DNA from: Nostoc paludosum FACHB-159
GTDB lineage: Bacteria > Cyanobacteriota > Cyanobacteriia > Cyanobacteriales > Nostocaceae
NCBI RefSeq assembly: GCF_014698835.1
Contig: NZ_JACJTU010000011.1
Location: 62,001 to 126,000, forward strand
Length of the DNA stretch: 64,000 bases
Reading direction: 5' to 3'
This document shows, one piece after another, positions 19,751-29,092 of the stretch (positions are counted from its first letter, which is position 1; each line of letters opens with the position of its first letter). Both the position numbers and the translations under genes were made by a program. A model generated the notes under the pieces. The model did no database searches and was not told the DNA's origin. It saw nothing but the letters and a program-made list of their open reading frames with translations.

Positions 19751-20349
19751 TGAGAAAATTTCAATGGCTACGCAAAAAATATTTAATTTTAGCTTTAGCA
19801 AGTTTTTTCCTCTCATTAGTACTGATAATTCCTGTGCGTTTGACCATAGCCCATTACCAAGCCCCCCGACCCCAAGCTATCCTCACTCTTGGCGCTTGGA
19901 CAGATCGCGAACAGGCTGCTGCGGACATAGCTCGTTGGTACCCTTCTTTGGAAGTTTGGGTTTCCTCTGGTACTCCCCCTGAAATAGCACGACCGATTTT
20001 TCAAGCTGCTGGCATTTCAGACAGTCGTCTTCACTTGGATTATCGGGCTGTTGATACCGTGACAAACTTTACTACAATTGTGCCGGAGTTTGAGGATAAA
20101 GGTATACAACATATTTATTTAATCACTTCAGATTTCCACATGCCTAGAGCTAAAGCGATCGCCACTATGATTCTTGGTATCAAGGGTATCGCCTTTACTC
20201 CAATTTCTGTACCATCAGCTCCAGATCAAGCAAAAAAAGCAAAAAAAGAAACTATTTCTCCTATTATTCGCGATTTAGGACGCTCCCTACTATGGATTGT
20301 CACAGGTCGTACAGGAACCAGCCTTCAGTCTGTTATTGATTTACCCTAG
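19747..20349 (+). CDS. YdcF / SanA-like DUF218 membrane protein
   Basis: A 200-residue protein with one N-terminal membrane segment (YLILALASFFLSLVLIIPV) followed by a DUF218 domain: AILTLGAWTDREQAA, VWVSSGTP, TVTNFTTIVPEF and YLITSDFHMPRAKAIA. The SDFHMPRA segment is a family hallmark. YdcF-type proteins are linked to envelope and polysaccharide biology, mechanism unclear. ATGA overlap with the upstream gene; an alternative ATG lies one codon on. Confidence 0.83.
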   Translation: MMRKFQWLRKKYLILALASFFLSLVLIIPVRLTIAHYQAPRPQAILTLGAWTDREQAAADIARWYPSLEVWVSSGTPPEIARPIFQAAGISDSRLHLDYRAVDTVTNFTTIVPEFEDKGIQHIYLITSDFHMPRAKAIATMILGIKGIAFTPISVPSAPDQAKKAKKETISPIIRDLGRSLLWIVTGRTGTSLQSVIDLP

Positions 20350-20350
20350 T

Positions 20351-20908
20351 ATGCGTCTAGATTGCTACACAGTCGGTAATTATATTCCTGGCGCACCTTA
20401 TTGGAAGCAACTTCTGTGGTACTTTTTCGGTTCACCCTTAGTACAAAGTCGCTTGCTTCCCATGTCAGGCTTAAAAGTTTTGCTACTTCGTACTTTTGGA
20501 GCAAAAATTGGTCAAGGCGTCCGTATCAAGCCAGGAGTTCGCATCAAATTCCCCTGGCGATTGATAGTTGGCGATTATGTATGGATTGGAGAAGATACTT
20601 GGATTGATAACCTTGCTCTAGTCACTATCGAAAGTCATGTATGTCTATCTCAAGGCGTTTATCTGTGTACCGGTAATCATGATTGGAGCCATCCTAATTT
20701 CCAATTGATTACTGCACCTATCTATATTGAAGAGAGTAGTTGGATTGCAGCCAAAGCAGTAATTGGCCCAGGAGTTACTATCGGTCGGGGAGCAGTACTT
20801 ACCTTAGGGGGAGTAGCTAGTAGTTCTTTAGAACCCATGACAATTTATGCAGGTAATCCAGCTCAAGCTATAAAGCAACGGAAATTGGGTATTGAGAGTG
20901 CTGGTTAA
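20351..20908 (+). CDS. WcaF-like hexapeptide-repeat O-acetyltransferase
   Basis: The 185-residue product, taken from the ATG one base after the YdcF stop, is a left-handed beta-helix acetyltransferase. Hexapeptide units run through IGQGVRIKPGVRIK, VGDYVWIGEDTWI and WIAAKAVIGPGVTIGRGAVLT, and TGNHDWSHPNF carries the likely catalytic histidine. Its length matches colanic-acid WcaF. It would acetylate a sugar from acetyl-CoA and is the last gene of the cluster. The open frame extends further upstream but into the YdcF gene. Confidence 0.9.
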   Translation: MRLDCYTVGNYIPGAPYWKQLLWYFFGSPLVQSRLLPMSGLKVLLLRTFGAKIGQGVRIKPGVRIKFPWRLIVGDYVWIGEDTWIDNLALVTIESHVCLSQGVYLCTGNHDWSHPNFQLITAPIYIEESSWIAAKAVIGPGVTIGRGAVLTLGGVASSSLEPMTIYAGNPAQAIKQRKLGIESAG

Positions 20909-21037
20909 ATGTTGAATGTTGACTGAGGAGTTATTATTGTCCCCATTTCTCGACACTTTCCACACTTTTGACACTCCCACTCCCTACTCCGTACAGACAA
21001 GGGTTAATCACGTCTGTACCCACTCCCCATTTTGATA

Positions 21038-22678
21038 TTAAGGAGACAAGTACTTAGTCGGGTTCATACCATCAGTATCTATCAGAGTCTTTTCAACCAG
21101 ACCATTTATATATTTGACAACATATACAGAGCCTGCTCTCCTAGCAAGTAAAGTCAGAGTTCCGAGTTTGTTATCGATGTTCACCTTCACCTCGCGATCG
21201 CTACCCACATTTGCCCAAGCAGTAACTAGCCAACGATCTTCGCCGCTAATTTTGCGTGCCAACACACGAGCAGTCGGTATGCTAACAAGCCCCCATCTAC
21301 TTTGTACTTGCTGTGTCTGACCTTGAGCAGGAAACTCCATTGCGGGCAATACCTTAGTCCAACTCTTATAGGGATGCTGATTTGGCCCCGGTAAAAGGTC
21401 ACCCTTACGTAAGTACTCTTCTAAATGTGAGAACAACGCATGAGCATGACCTTGGATTGTTAACTGCTTAATTAGTGTGGGAGTTGTGGCACCAATCGGC
21501 TTGTTGTAGTTGAGTGATTCCCACAATGACCCACTGCATACAAAATACCCGCCCACAGATCCAATAGCTCCTGCGGTGTAGTAAGCCTTCATCATCCCCA
21601 TAAAGGTATCTGGACTGGAGATTGGTTGGCCTGGTGTTTCCCAACCCATAGTTACCCAAGGATATGTGAACTTCTGTCCGAGACTGATTGCGCCAGAAAT
21701 ATTATTCAAGGCTTGTGTCAATGCGTCCCACGGCACGGCGCTATTGTACTCTATACCTGTCCAGCCAGAGTTGTGAAAGTTGTAATACATCTCTGGAGAT
21801 GTATAATCAGACACTATTGTTTTTTGAAGAGAATTCAGGAAATTTTCGTATTTAAACATATACCAAGGCCATCCAGCCCAACGTCCCCGCTCAGTACCGT
21901 ATTGTTCCTGATACCAAGAGTATACAGGTCGAGACTGCAAGTTACTAAATAACTTTTCTTTGAGTGCTCCTTCCTGTCGTGCTTTGTTGCGAGATATATA
22001 GGCGAACCAGTCATTCAGACCAGAGTTAGTGAAGTCAGCTTTTACTTGAGGGTCTTGTCCGTATAACTGTGCAGGATCGTTGTCCAGGGGAACCCACAAG
22101 CCAGATTCTCCTTGGTTCTGTACCAGCTTGATAGGTTGGCCAGCAGTAATCTCTAATTGTCTGATAGATTTTCCGTAGTAGTCGCCGATGATTTGAAATG
22201 CCTGATCTGGTGCAGCTGGACTTACTATCGGTCGGCCACCGTTGAGAATGATGTTTCCATTTGCGTTACGTAACCATGTGTTCGGCGGGAGCTTCGGTAG
22301 CTCAGGGTGGCGTCCATCATAGTTGTCATAAAATCTATAGACCTCTCCTACGGATGCGATCAAATGGTAACGACCAGGATTAGCTTGGGCCACTTGTGCC
22401 AGATCAGCATTCTGTATTGGTAGTCCATAGCCCCAATAGTTAGCTAATTCTATGTAAGTTTCTTTCGATAGCCCACAATGCGCTTGACCCAAAGGTAATA
22501 GAGTATTGCCTTTTTTAAATACAGGTCGAGGTGCGGCTTTAAGATGATCTAGTGGAGTCGATTGTGAAGTGAGAGTTTGAGCATATATTGGGGTATTAAC
22601 TACCATACCCAGAGTCATGGCAAAGCTAAGCGCCGAAGAAATGGTCGAGCGCATCGAACCTAGATGAAGTTTTTTCAT
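21038..22678 (-). CDS. Secreted protein of unknown function
   Basis: The 546-residue product starts after a strong AAGGAG site and has a Sec signal peptide (hydrophobic SSALSFAMTLGMVV, cleavage near IYAQ, residue about 33). The mature part is rich in aromatic residues (WAGWPWYMFKYENF, YYNFHNSGWTGIEY) and contains no motif I can name. The tail (RWLVTAWANVGSDREVKV) looks like the beta domain that often ends glycosidases. It faces the polysaccharide cluster tail to tail; a glycan-acting enzyme is only a guess. Confidence 0.7.
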   Translation of the reverse strand: MKKLHLGSMRSTISSALSFAMTLGMVVNTPIYAQTLTSQSTPLDHLKAAPRPVFKKGNTLLPLGQAHCGLSKETYIELANYWGYGLPIQNADLAQVAQANPGRYHLIASVGEVYRFYDNYDGRHPELPKLPPNTWLRNANGNIILNGGRPIVSPAAPDQAFQIIGDYYGKSIRQLEITAGQPIKLVQNQGESGLWVPLDNDPAQLYGQDPQVKADFTNSGLNDWFAYISRNKARQEGALKEKLFSNLQSRPVYSWYQEQYGTERGRWAGWPWYMFKYENFLNSLQKTIVSDYTSPEMYYNFHNSGWTGIEYNSAVPWDALTQALNNISGAISLGQKFTYPWVTMGWETPGQPISSPDTFMGMMKAYYTAGAIGSVGGYFVCSGSLWESLNYNKPIGATTPTLIKQLTIQGHAHALFSHLEEYLRKGDLLPGPNQHPYKSWTKVLPAMEFPAQGQTQQVQSRWGLVSIPTARVLARKISGEDRWLVTAWANVGSDREVKVNIDNKLGTLTLLARRAGSVYVVKYINGLVEKTLIDTDGMNPTKYLSP

Positions 22679-24074
22679 TAAGTCTCCTTAGCACCACACA
22701 GGGAACACAAATTACTGCATGGCAATATGTTTGCACGCGAATAATTAAGCGATTTTACCAATATAAAAAATAGTAAAATTCACTCGCCTTTTCGTTTTTT
22801 TATAAGCGAGTACAGTTTATGAATTTTTGGTAAAAATAGTCAAGGGTAGTTTCTTTGAGTAAATATCTCCGATAAAATCAAAACTACTCTGTGACTAGGT
22901 TAGGGCGTTTAATTTTTTTTTCTTATTAGCCAAATTTAGCCAAATTTCTGCAATATCCATGCAGTTAATACTCTCACAACGTCTATTTTCTAACTAGCTA
23001 GGCCAAAGCAAAGAAGGCTTCAGTATATCTACTAGCTGAGCTACGAGTATCGACCTAAGTTGCTAACTAGTGTCTATAAACGGTATCGTAGTGATACTAA
23101 AAATGATATTTTTAGTACTGTTAAATACCAAATAATTAAATTTGGTACTTAAAATAAGCTACTTATTGCTAAATAGCGATTTGCCTTACTGCATACTAAG
23201 TTTGTAGTGCCAGGTAGCTTTGTATTTGGTAACCCAAGAATTACTTTTACTCGCCCGTCTATATCATTAAAAAAATCATAATAATTTATTCTTAATAATT
23301 TCTTTTTAATTCTACTTAGTTGTTTATTTATATAGTTATAAATAAAATAAATTATATTAGCTAGTTTTAATTTTTGAATTTACGATCTAACTAAAGAATA
23401 GGGAAATAAGTAATCAGCGTTTCAGAGTTGAGAGCGATCTTTTTACGCAATAAAATTAGTATTTTTGCGCTATTAATCTTTTACTAGTCTTAATTATAAA
23501 ATAGTTTTCAGGCAAATTTTAGAAGTACTTGCCTGGGCTATTTATGAAATTAAATTCTGATATAGCGATTCCCAGTTAAGTGAGGTATACAAACTTTTGT
23601 TTTTAACGCAAAGGGGAGGCAGCGCGTTGCGGGGGTTCCAAGAGTTGTAGCGACTGCCGTCGCGCAGAGTCAAGCGCAAAGTTACACAGCGAAAAGTTTG
23701 AGCACCGACTTCCGGCGTAGGCTTGCCGCAAGCATCAAAGCTTTTAGGAAACTCTATAAACTATCAGCATTATCTTTATAATCAATGATCTTCAGATAGT
23801 ATCAGTGTAGAGTTATAGGAGTTAACTGAAGACGATCGCTGTGTAAAAAAAGTATTGTCGATCGCTAATTCTCATTAACTTGTTAACAATTTTATCTTCC
23901 TTCTAACAAATGGTTCACCCGATTGGGTGAATGCGATCGCTTGCTCACGAACTACTCTGGGAGAAGGTGCAGTCTTGGTTCTGGGAGCATCATCGCTAAC
24001 AGAATCCAAACTGGTCTGTTGGCTATTGTAGCTTTTAATCATACATCAATAACTTGTTTATAAAGGGTCAAAGA
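22679..24074. other. Long AT-rich intergenic region
   Basis: About 1.4 kb with no supportable gene in any frame. It holds two adjacent hairpins at 23095-23117 and 23126-23147, a GC-rich dispersed repeat around 23610-23740 (aggcagcgcgttgcgg, cgactgccgtcgcg), and HIP1 sites near 23835 and 23934. The promoters of the secreted protein and of the kinase pair must lie at its ends. Confidence 0.6.
23095..23147. repeat. Two adjacent perfect hairpins
   Basis: TACTAAAAAT and ATTTTTAGTA (10-bp arms, 3-base loop, 23095-23117) are followed eight bases later by TACCAAAT and ATTTGGTA (8-bp arms, 6-base loop, 23126-23147). They lie in non-coding DNA about 420 bp upstream of the secreted-protein gene. Confidence 0.6.
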
Positions 24075-26702
24075 GTGGATGAAACTGTTGTACATGCCCA
24101 TACACCGGATTGCCAGCAAGAGGTTATTAACCTGCTCTCCAAAATTGCTGTTAATCTCCCAGGAATAATTTTCCAAGTTCTGCAACGACAGGATGGTTCT
24201 GTTTGTGTTCTTTATATAAGTTCTGATTGTAAAAAGTTGTATGAAATAGAACCAGAAGTTATACAGGCAGATTTTCGCGTGTTATGCAAACTGATTCATC
24301 CACAGGATATAAAAGGCTTTGCAGAATCCATAACCGCTTGTAGTACCACTTTTAGACCTTGGCATTGGCAAGGCCGTATCATCACACCTAGCGGCATAAA
24401 GTGGATTCAAGGTAGTTCTACTCCAGAACCACAAGCTAACGGCGATTTGCTTTGGAATGGCCTAGTCATGGATATCACAGAGCAAAAACAAGTCCAAGAA
24501 AAATTGCAAGAGAGTGAAGCGCGGTATAAAGCAATTTTGTCTGCTATTCCAGACTTGATGTTTCGCATTAGCCGCGATGGCGAATATCTCGATTTGAAAA
24601 GTGAGGGAGCCAATGTCACACTAGATCGCGAAGAAATAGTGGGAAAGAATTTGCAGGAATTATTGCCGAGTGATGTTGCGGCCATTAGCCAAGAAGCGAT
24701 CGCTAAAACTTTAGATTCTGGAAGTTTACAAACTTGCGAATATCAGCTAGCAACACCTTTGGGAATCAGAGATTATGAAGCGCGGTTGGTGGTGAGTGGC
24801 CAAGATGAAATATTAGCAATTGTTCGAGACATCACAGAACGCAAACAAGCAGAAATCGCTCTGCAAAATTTTGCCCAAAAATTTGCTAAAGCTTTTAGTT
24901 GCAGTCCCGATTCCATTACTATTAGTACGCTCAAAGAAGGACGCTTTATAGAAGTTAACGACACTTTTGTCAAACTTTCTGGTTATGAGCGACATGAAGC
25001 GATTGGTAAAACTTCATTTGATTTAAATCTTTGGGTAAATGCAAGCGATCGCCTGAAGTTAATACAGGAATTACAAGCCACGGGAGTAATTCGCAATTTA
25101 GAAATAGAATTTAAGCAAAAATCTGGAAAAATAATTACAACCTTGCTGTCAGCTGAAGTCATTGATTTGGATGGTATTCCTTCCTTACTCGCAGTTCATC
25201 ACGACATTACAGAACGCAAGCAAGTAGAAGCTAAATTACGCCTCTGTGCCCAACGCGATCGCTTGTTGGCAGAAACCCTAGTGCGAATTCGATCTTCGCT
25301 AAACTTAGAAGAAATTCTCCAAACCACAGTCAATGAAGTCAGACAATTTCTGCAAGCCGACCGGGTTTTTATTGGTCTATATAATGCCAATTCAGGAATC
25401 AAAACTCTTGCTGAATCAGTAGATCCCAAATATCCATCAGTTTATGGTTGGTCTACTAATGATGAAGATTATATACAAGAATTAAGAAACTTTTTAAAAG
25501 ATAATGTTGTGCGTGTCGTGGAAGATATGACGCAAATGCCCCAATCTTCCAAAGTAAGAGTACACTGCCAAAAATTTCAAACAAGGGCTAGTTTAGCTGT
25601 ACCAATTATGCTAAATGAAGAATTATTTGGTGCGTTAATTGCCAATCAATGCTCAGCACCACGTAATTGGCAGCCAATAGAAATTGATTTGCTACAACAA
25701 ATGTCAGAACAAGTAGCGATCGCCATTCACCAAAGCCGAATTTACCAAGAATTAGCACAACTCAACATTAATTTAGAACACCAAGTCCGAGAACGTACAG
25801 CACAATTGCAACAAAAAATCCAAGAAGTTGAAGAATTACATCGCCTCAAAGATGTAGTTTTACACACAGTTACTCATGATTTGCGAACTTCTGTTATGGG
25901 TAACTTAATGGTATTAAAAAATTTGTTCAATCAGGGAGTGGGGACTGGGGACTGGGGACTGGGAACTGCGGAACAGAGAAGCACAGGAGCACAGGAGCAG
26001 AGGGGCAGCCGCGACGTTACAGCAAGTTTTTCGCCTCTGTCTCCTCCCATCCCTAAACCTCTACCTCATTCCCATGCCCCATCCCCAATGCCCTATGCCC
26101 AATCCCCAATTCCCGTATCTCGTTCAATAATCGAGCGGATGATTCAAGGAAACGATCGCCAACTGACGATGATTAACTCATTGTTAGAAATTAATTCTTG
26201 TGAAAAAGAGGGTCTTGAAATTAAACCCGAAGTTGTAAAGTTTAGCACCCTACTTAAAGGAATCTTCGCTCAGTTGGAACCCATGCTGACACAAAACCAA
26301 GCGACTTTGAAAAACTTGGTTCGCGCAGATTTACCATTAGTAATGGCAGATGCAACTCGCTTGCAGAAAGTTGTGGCGCATTTAGTAACACATAGCTTGC
26401 AAAATAATCCACCGGGATTAAACTTCACCCTCAGTACCAGTGTTGAAGCTGGAATGATTCGCACTCAGATTCAAGATGACGGTGTAGGAATGAGTAAATC
26501 AGAGTGCGATCGGCTTTTCGATCTCCATGTCCGCGATCCCCAAGATTGTTGTTCCACAAGCATTGGCTTAAAAATGTATCTTTGTCGGCAAGTTATTAAG
26601 GCACATGGCGGCGAAATTGGTGTGATTAATAACCGCAAGCGCGGGTTAACTTTTTGGTTTACATTACCTTTAGCAACTGCATCCGCAATAAATCGCTCAT
26701 AA
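24075..26702 (+). CDS. PAS-PAS-PAS-GAF sensor histidine kinase with degenerate ATP-binding boxes
   Basis: The 875-residue product has three PAS domains (about 20-140, 150-260, 265-385), a GAF domain (about 400-555), a coiled linker, a HisKA dimerisation domain with H-box TVTHDLRTSVMG and an HATPase_c domain. No membrane segment. The GTG at 24075 has AAAGGG 7 bp upstream; a TTG lies seven codons earlier. Two oddities: repeat DNA is inserted in frame between the two HisKA helices (25935-26116), and the N-box reads LVTHSLQNN with His where Asn is expected, while G2 reads SIGLKM instead of GLGL. Catalytic competence is therefore doubtful. Next gene is a paralogue. Confidence 0.85.
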   Translation: MDETVVHAHTPDCQQEVINLLSKIAVNLPGIIFQVLQRQDGSVCVLYISSDCKKLYEIEPEVIQADFRVLCKLIHPQDIKGFAESITACSTTFRPWHWQGRIITPSGIKWIQGSSTPEPQANGDLLWNGLVMDITEQKQVQEKLQESEARYKAILSAIPDLMFRISRDGEYLDLKSEGANVTLDREEIVGKNLQELLPSDVAAISQEAIAKTLDSGSLQTCEYQLATPLGIRDYEARLVVSGQDEILAIVRDITERKQAEIALQNFAQKFAKAFSCSPDSITISTLKEGRFIEVNDTFVKLSGYERHEAIGKTSFDLNLWVNASDRLKLIQELQATGVIRNLEIEFKQKSGKIITTLLSAEVIDLDGIPSLLAVHHDITERKQVEAKLRLCAQRDRLLAETLVRIRSSLNLEEILQTTVNEVRQFLQADRVFIGLYNANSGIKTLAESVDPKYPSVYGWSTNDEDYIQELRNFLKDNVVRVVEDMTQMPQSSKVRVHCQKFQTRASLAVPIMLNEELFGALIANQCSAPRNWQPIEIDLLQQMSEQVAIAIHQSRIYQELAQLNINLEHQVRERTAQLQQKIQEVEELHRLKDVVLHTVTHDLRTSVMGNLMVLKNLFNQGVGTGDWGLGTAEQRSTGAQEQRGSRDVTASFSPLSPPIPKPLPHSHAPSPMPYAQSPIPVSRSIIERMIQGNDRQLTMINSLLEINSCEKEGLEIKPEVVKFSTLLKGIFAQLEPMLTQNQATLKNLVRADLPLVMADATRLQKVVAHLVTHSLQNNPPGLNFTLSTSVEAGMIRTQIQDDGVGMSKSECDRLFDLHVRDPQDCCSTSIGLKMYLCRQVIKAHGGEIGVINNRKRGLTFWFTLPLATASAINRS
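25935..26116 (+). repeat. Intergenic-type repeat inserted in frame in histidine kinase
   Basis: The left side is an ACTGGGG heptamer array and the right side is a run of CCCCAAT and CCCATGC units; the two sides are loosely complementary. Elsewhere in this window such units lie only between genes. It adds about 60 low-complexity residues between HisKA helices 1 and 2 without breaking the frame. Confidence 0.75.
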
Positions 26703-26777
26703 AGTACCGAAAAATGGGACAGTAAATACTAGCTAATTATATGCTAAGTATTACTAAAGACTGCTAAGCAATGCCAG

Positions 26778-28607
26778 ATGGCTACCCCATTTACAACAGT
26801 GCAAAGCTGGTGGAGAAAAACCCTTTCTGCACCAAAAACAGATGAAACCAATATTCTTTACAAAGCTTGGCGCAACAGATTTTTGTGGCAGAGACTCCGT
26901 TTATGGTTGTGGCTGGCACTGATTTGTCTGTTGTCTTTTACTTTGCGCGACATTTATGGCTTGTTTTTCCCTTTCCAAGAGTTCAAAAAGCTGCCAGAAT
27001 TATTTCAGCCAAGAAGCCTTGTAATTAATTTTGCAATGCTTCTAAATATACTTGTCTGCTTTGCTCTACATAGAACTAAACTCGGCCGCCATCGTCCAGA
27101 TTTATTATTTTTGGGTTCTTCTTGGTCAATTAGTTTAGCATCACAATTATTTGCAACCCTCAGAGGTTTCGCACTACCCGATAGTATTGGTTGGTCGCTG
27201 CTGTTCTTGAGTCAAGCTATATTAATGCCAGTGTGCTGGACTCTTCACTTGTTGTCTCAAGCAGCTGTGCTGATTTACTATTTTGGTGTAAATACAATAC
27301 TTGGACTAAAAACACCAATTCCAGAACACCCAGAGATATATAATGTAACGTTTATTTTATATATTTTTTGGTTTTGTACGATATCTGATATAGGTGTTTA
27401 TCTCTACGATCGCTTACAACGTTCTGAGTTTTTCGCCCGTCAAGAACTGGAATCTGCCTATCAAAAACTCAAAGTTGCAGAAGCGAAATATCGCACCATT
27501 TTTGAAAATGCCATTGAAGGTATCTTTCAAAGCACTCCCGATGGACGCTACATCACAGCAAATCCAGCTTTAGCACGTATTTATGGCTACTCGTTACCAG
27601 AAGAAGTCACAGCAAATTTCACAGACATAGAACACCAATTGTATGTCGATCCAAACCGCCGAGCCGAATTTGTGCGCTTAATGGAAAAGTATGGCAGAGT
27701 TTCCGAGTTTGAGTCCCAAATTTATCGCCGAGATGGCAGTATTGTCTGGATTTCCGAAAAAGCCTATGCAGTCCGTGACGAACAGGGAAAATTGTTATAC
27801 TACGAAGGTTTAATTGAAGATATTACACAGCGCAAACAAACTGAAGAAGAACTACGAGTGTTTTTTCATGCAGTTTCCCACGACTTACGCAACCCAGTGC
27901 TGGGTACTTTGATGGTGCTGAAGAATTTGTTAAATCAGGGAGTGGGGAATGGGACGCGGGGACGCGGTGACACGGAGAATTCTTTCCCCGCGTCTCCCAC
28001 TCCCCTTCTCCCCACGTCTTCTTCAATTCCTGTACCGCGTTCAATTTTAGAGCGAATGATTCAAAGTAGCGATCGCCAACTTAACTTAATTGATTCGTTG
28101 ATGGAAGCTCATGTCAGCGAATTACAAGGTATTATTTTACAACGCCAACCAGTACAATTGTTGACGATTGTCGAAGCGGCGATCGCAGATTTAGAGCCAT
28201 TACTAGTACAAAACCAAGCTACTCTGACAAATTTGGTAACCGCAGATTTGCCATTAGTGGATGCCGATCCAACTCAACTATGGCGAGTTTTTTCTAATTT
28301 AATTGTCAACGCTCTCAAACACAATCCGCCTGGATTGCTTTTGACAATTAACGCCACTCCTGAAGATGACAAAATTTATTGTACTGTTAGCGATAACGGT
28401 GTGGGCATTAGTCAAAAACAAAGCGATCGACTTTTTGAGCTTTACTTTCGAGGCAATAACATCCGCAATTCCGTAGGTTTGGGATTAGGATTATATCTAT
28501 GCAAACAAATTATCAATGCTCATGGCGGGGAAATTGGTATTAATGCCACTTCCGAAACAGGCGCGACTTTCTGGTTTACATTACCCATTGTTTCTAATAG
28601 TCGTTAG
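26778..28607 (+). CDS. Membrane-bound PAS sensor histidine kinase
   Basis: The 609-residue product has five to six membrane segments in residues about 35-215 (e.g. LWLWLALICLLSF, NVTFILYIFWFCTI), a PAS domain at about 235-350 (AKYRTIFENAIEGIFQSTP), H-box AVSHDLRNPVLG, and a complete HATPase domain: N-box LIVNALKHN, G1 DNGVGIS, G2 SVGLGLGLYL. Phosphorylation of a partner regulator is expected; none is encoded nearby. Repeat DNA is inserted in frame at 27943-28025 after LKNLLNQGVG, the same site as in the upstream paralogue. It follows that gene by 75 bp. Confidence 0.88.
   Translation: MATPFTTVQSWWRKTLSAPKTDETNILYKAWRNRFLWQRLRLWLWLALICLLSFTLRDIYGLFFPFQEFKKLPELFQPRSLVINFAMLLNILVCFALHRTKLGRHRPDLLFLGSSWSISLASQLFATLRGFALPDSIGWSLLFLSQAILMPVCWTLHLLSQAAVLIYYFGVNTILGLKTPIPEHPEIYNVTFILYIFWFCTISDIGVYLYDRLQRSEFFARQELESAYQKLKVAEAKYRTIFENAIEGIFQSTPDGRYITANPALARIYGYSLPEEVTANFTDIEHQLYVDPNRRAEFVRLMEKYGRVSEFESQIYRRDGSIVWISEKAYAVRDEQGKLLYYEGLIEDITQRKQTEEELRVFFHAVSHDLRNPVLGTLMVLKNLLNQGVGNGTRGRGDTENSFPASPTPLLPTSSSIPVPRSILERMIQSSDRQLNLIDSLMEAHVSELQGIILQRQPVQLLTIVEAAIADLEPLLVQNQATLTNLVTADLPLVDADPTQLWRVFSNLIVNALKHNPPGLLLTINATPEDDKIYCTVSDNGVGISQKQSDRLFELYFRGNNIRNSVGLGLGLYLCKQIINAHGGEIGINATSETGATFWFTLPIVSNSR
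27943..28025 (+). repeat. In-frame repeat insert in second histidine kinase
   Basis: The left side (gggacgcggggacgcggtg) and right side (ccccgcgtctcccactcccc) form an imperfect inverted repeat coding for about 28 low-complexity residues in the HisKA hairpin loop. The content differs from the insert in the upstream paralogue, but the site is the same. Confidence 0.7.
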
Positions 28608-29092
28608 TTATTTGTTTGAGACAAAGAAAAAATTACAAATAACAAAAAATAAATGATATCATGTGCGCTGAAAGACTTATCATTTAAGCTGGCGTAAACA
28701 GAAGTCATAGTCATGGCTAACCTTCTTTTGGTGGAGACGCTACGCCTAGCTTGCTTCCCATAGGGGTGCGGGAGACGCGAAAACGCTTTGAGACAATTGA
28801 AGAAGGCAGAAGGCAGAAGGCAGAAGGCAGAGGGCAGAAAGTTTTGTTCAGAAGGGGATACATACCCCACCTGAACAAGAGCCACCAAATTTTCAATTTG
28901 GTGGGGGTCTTAAACCCCTACTCCCTTCTCTACGAGACGCTGCGCGAACGGTCGTAGCAGAGGGCAGAAATCAGAATTCCCTTCTGCCTTCTGCCTCCTG
29001 CCCTCTGCCTTTCCCGATAAATTTTAATGATAAGTTATTAGCCTAACTTGATATGACTAATGACTAATAACTAATAACAAAGGACAAATTTT
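28608..29092. other. Intergenic region with heptamer repeats
   Basis: No gene supported. It contains GGCAGAA heptamer arrays at about 28798-28840 and their complement (TTCTGCC) at 28981-29012, which together can fold as a long stem, plus copies of the TACGAGACGC repeat at 28734-28770 and 28925-28960. Confidence 0.6.
28734..28770 (+). repeat. TACGAGACGC repeat family, copy 2
   Basis: Reads gagacgctacgcctagcttg then cttcccataggggtgcg; matches the copies at 4125-4172 and 53372-53418 apart from a few substitutions. Confidence 0.65.
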
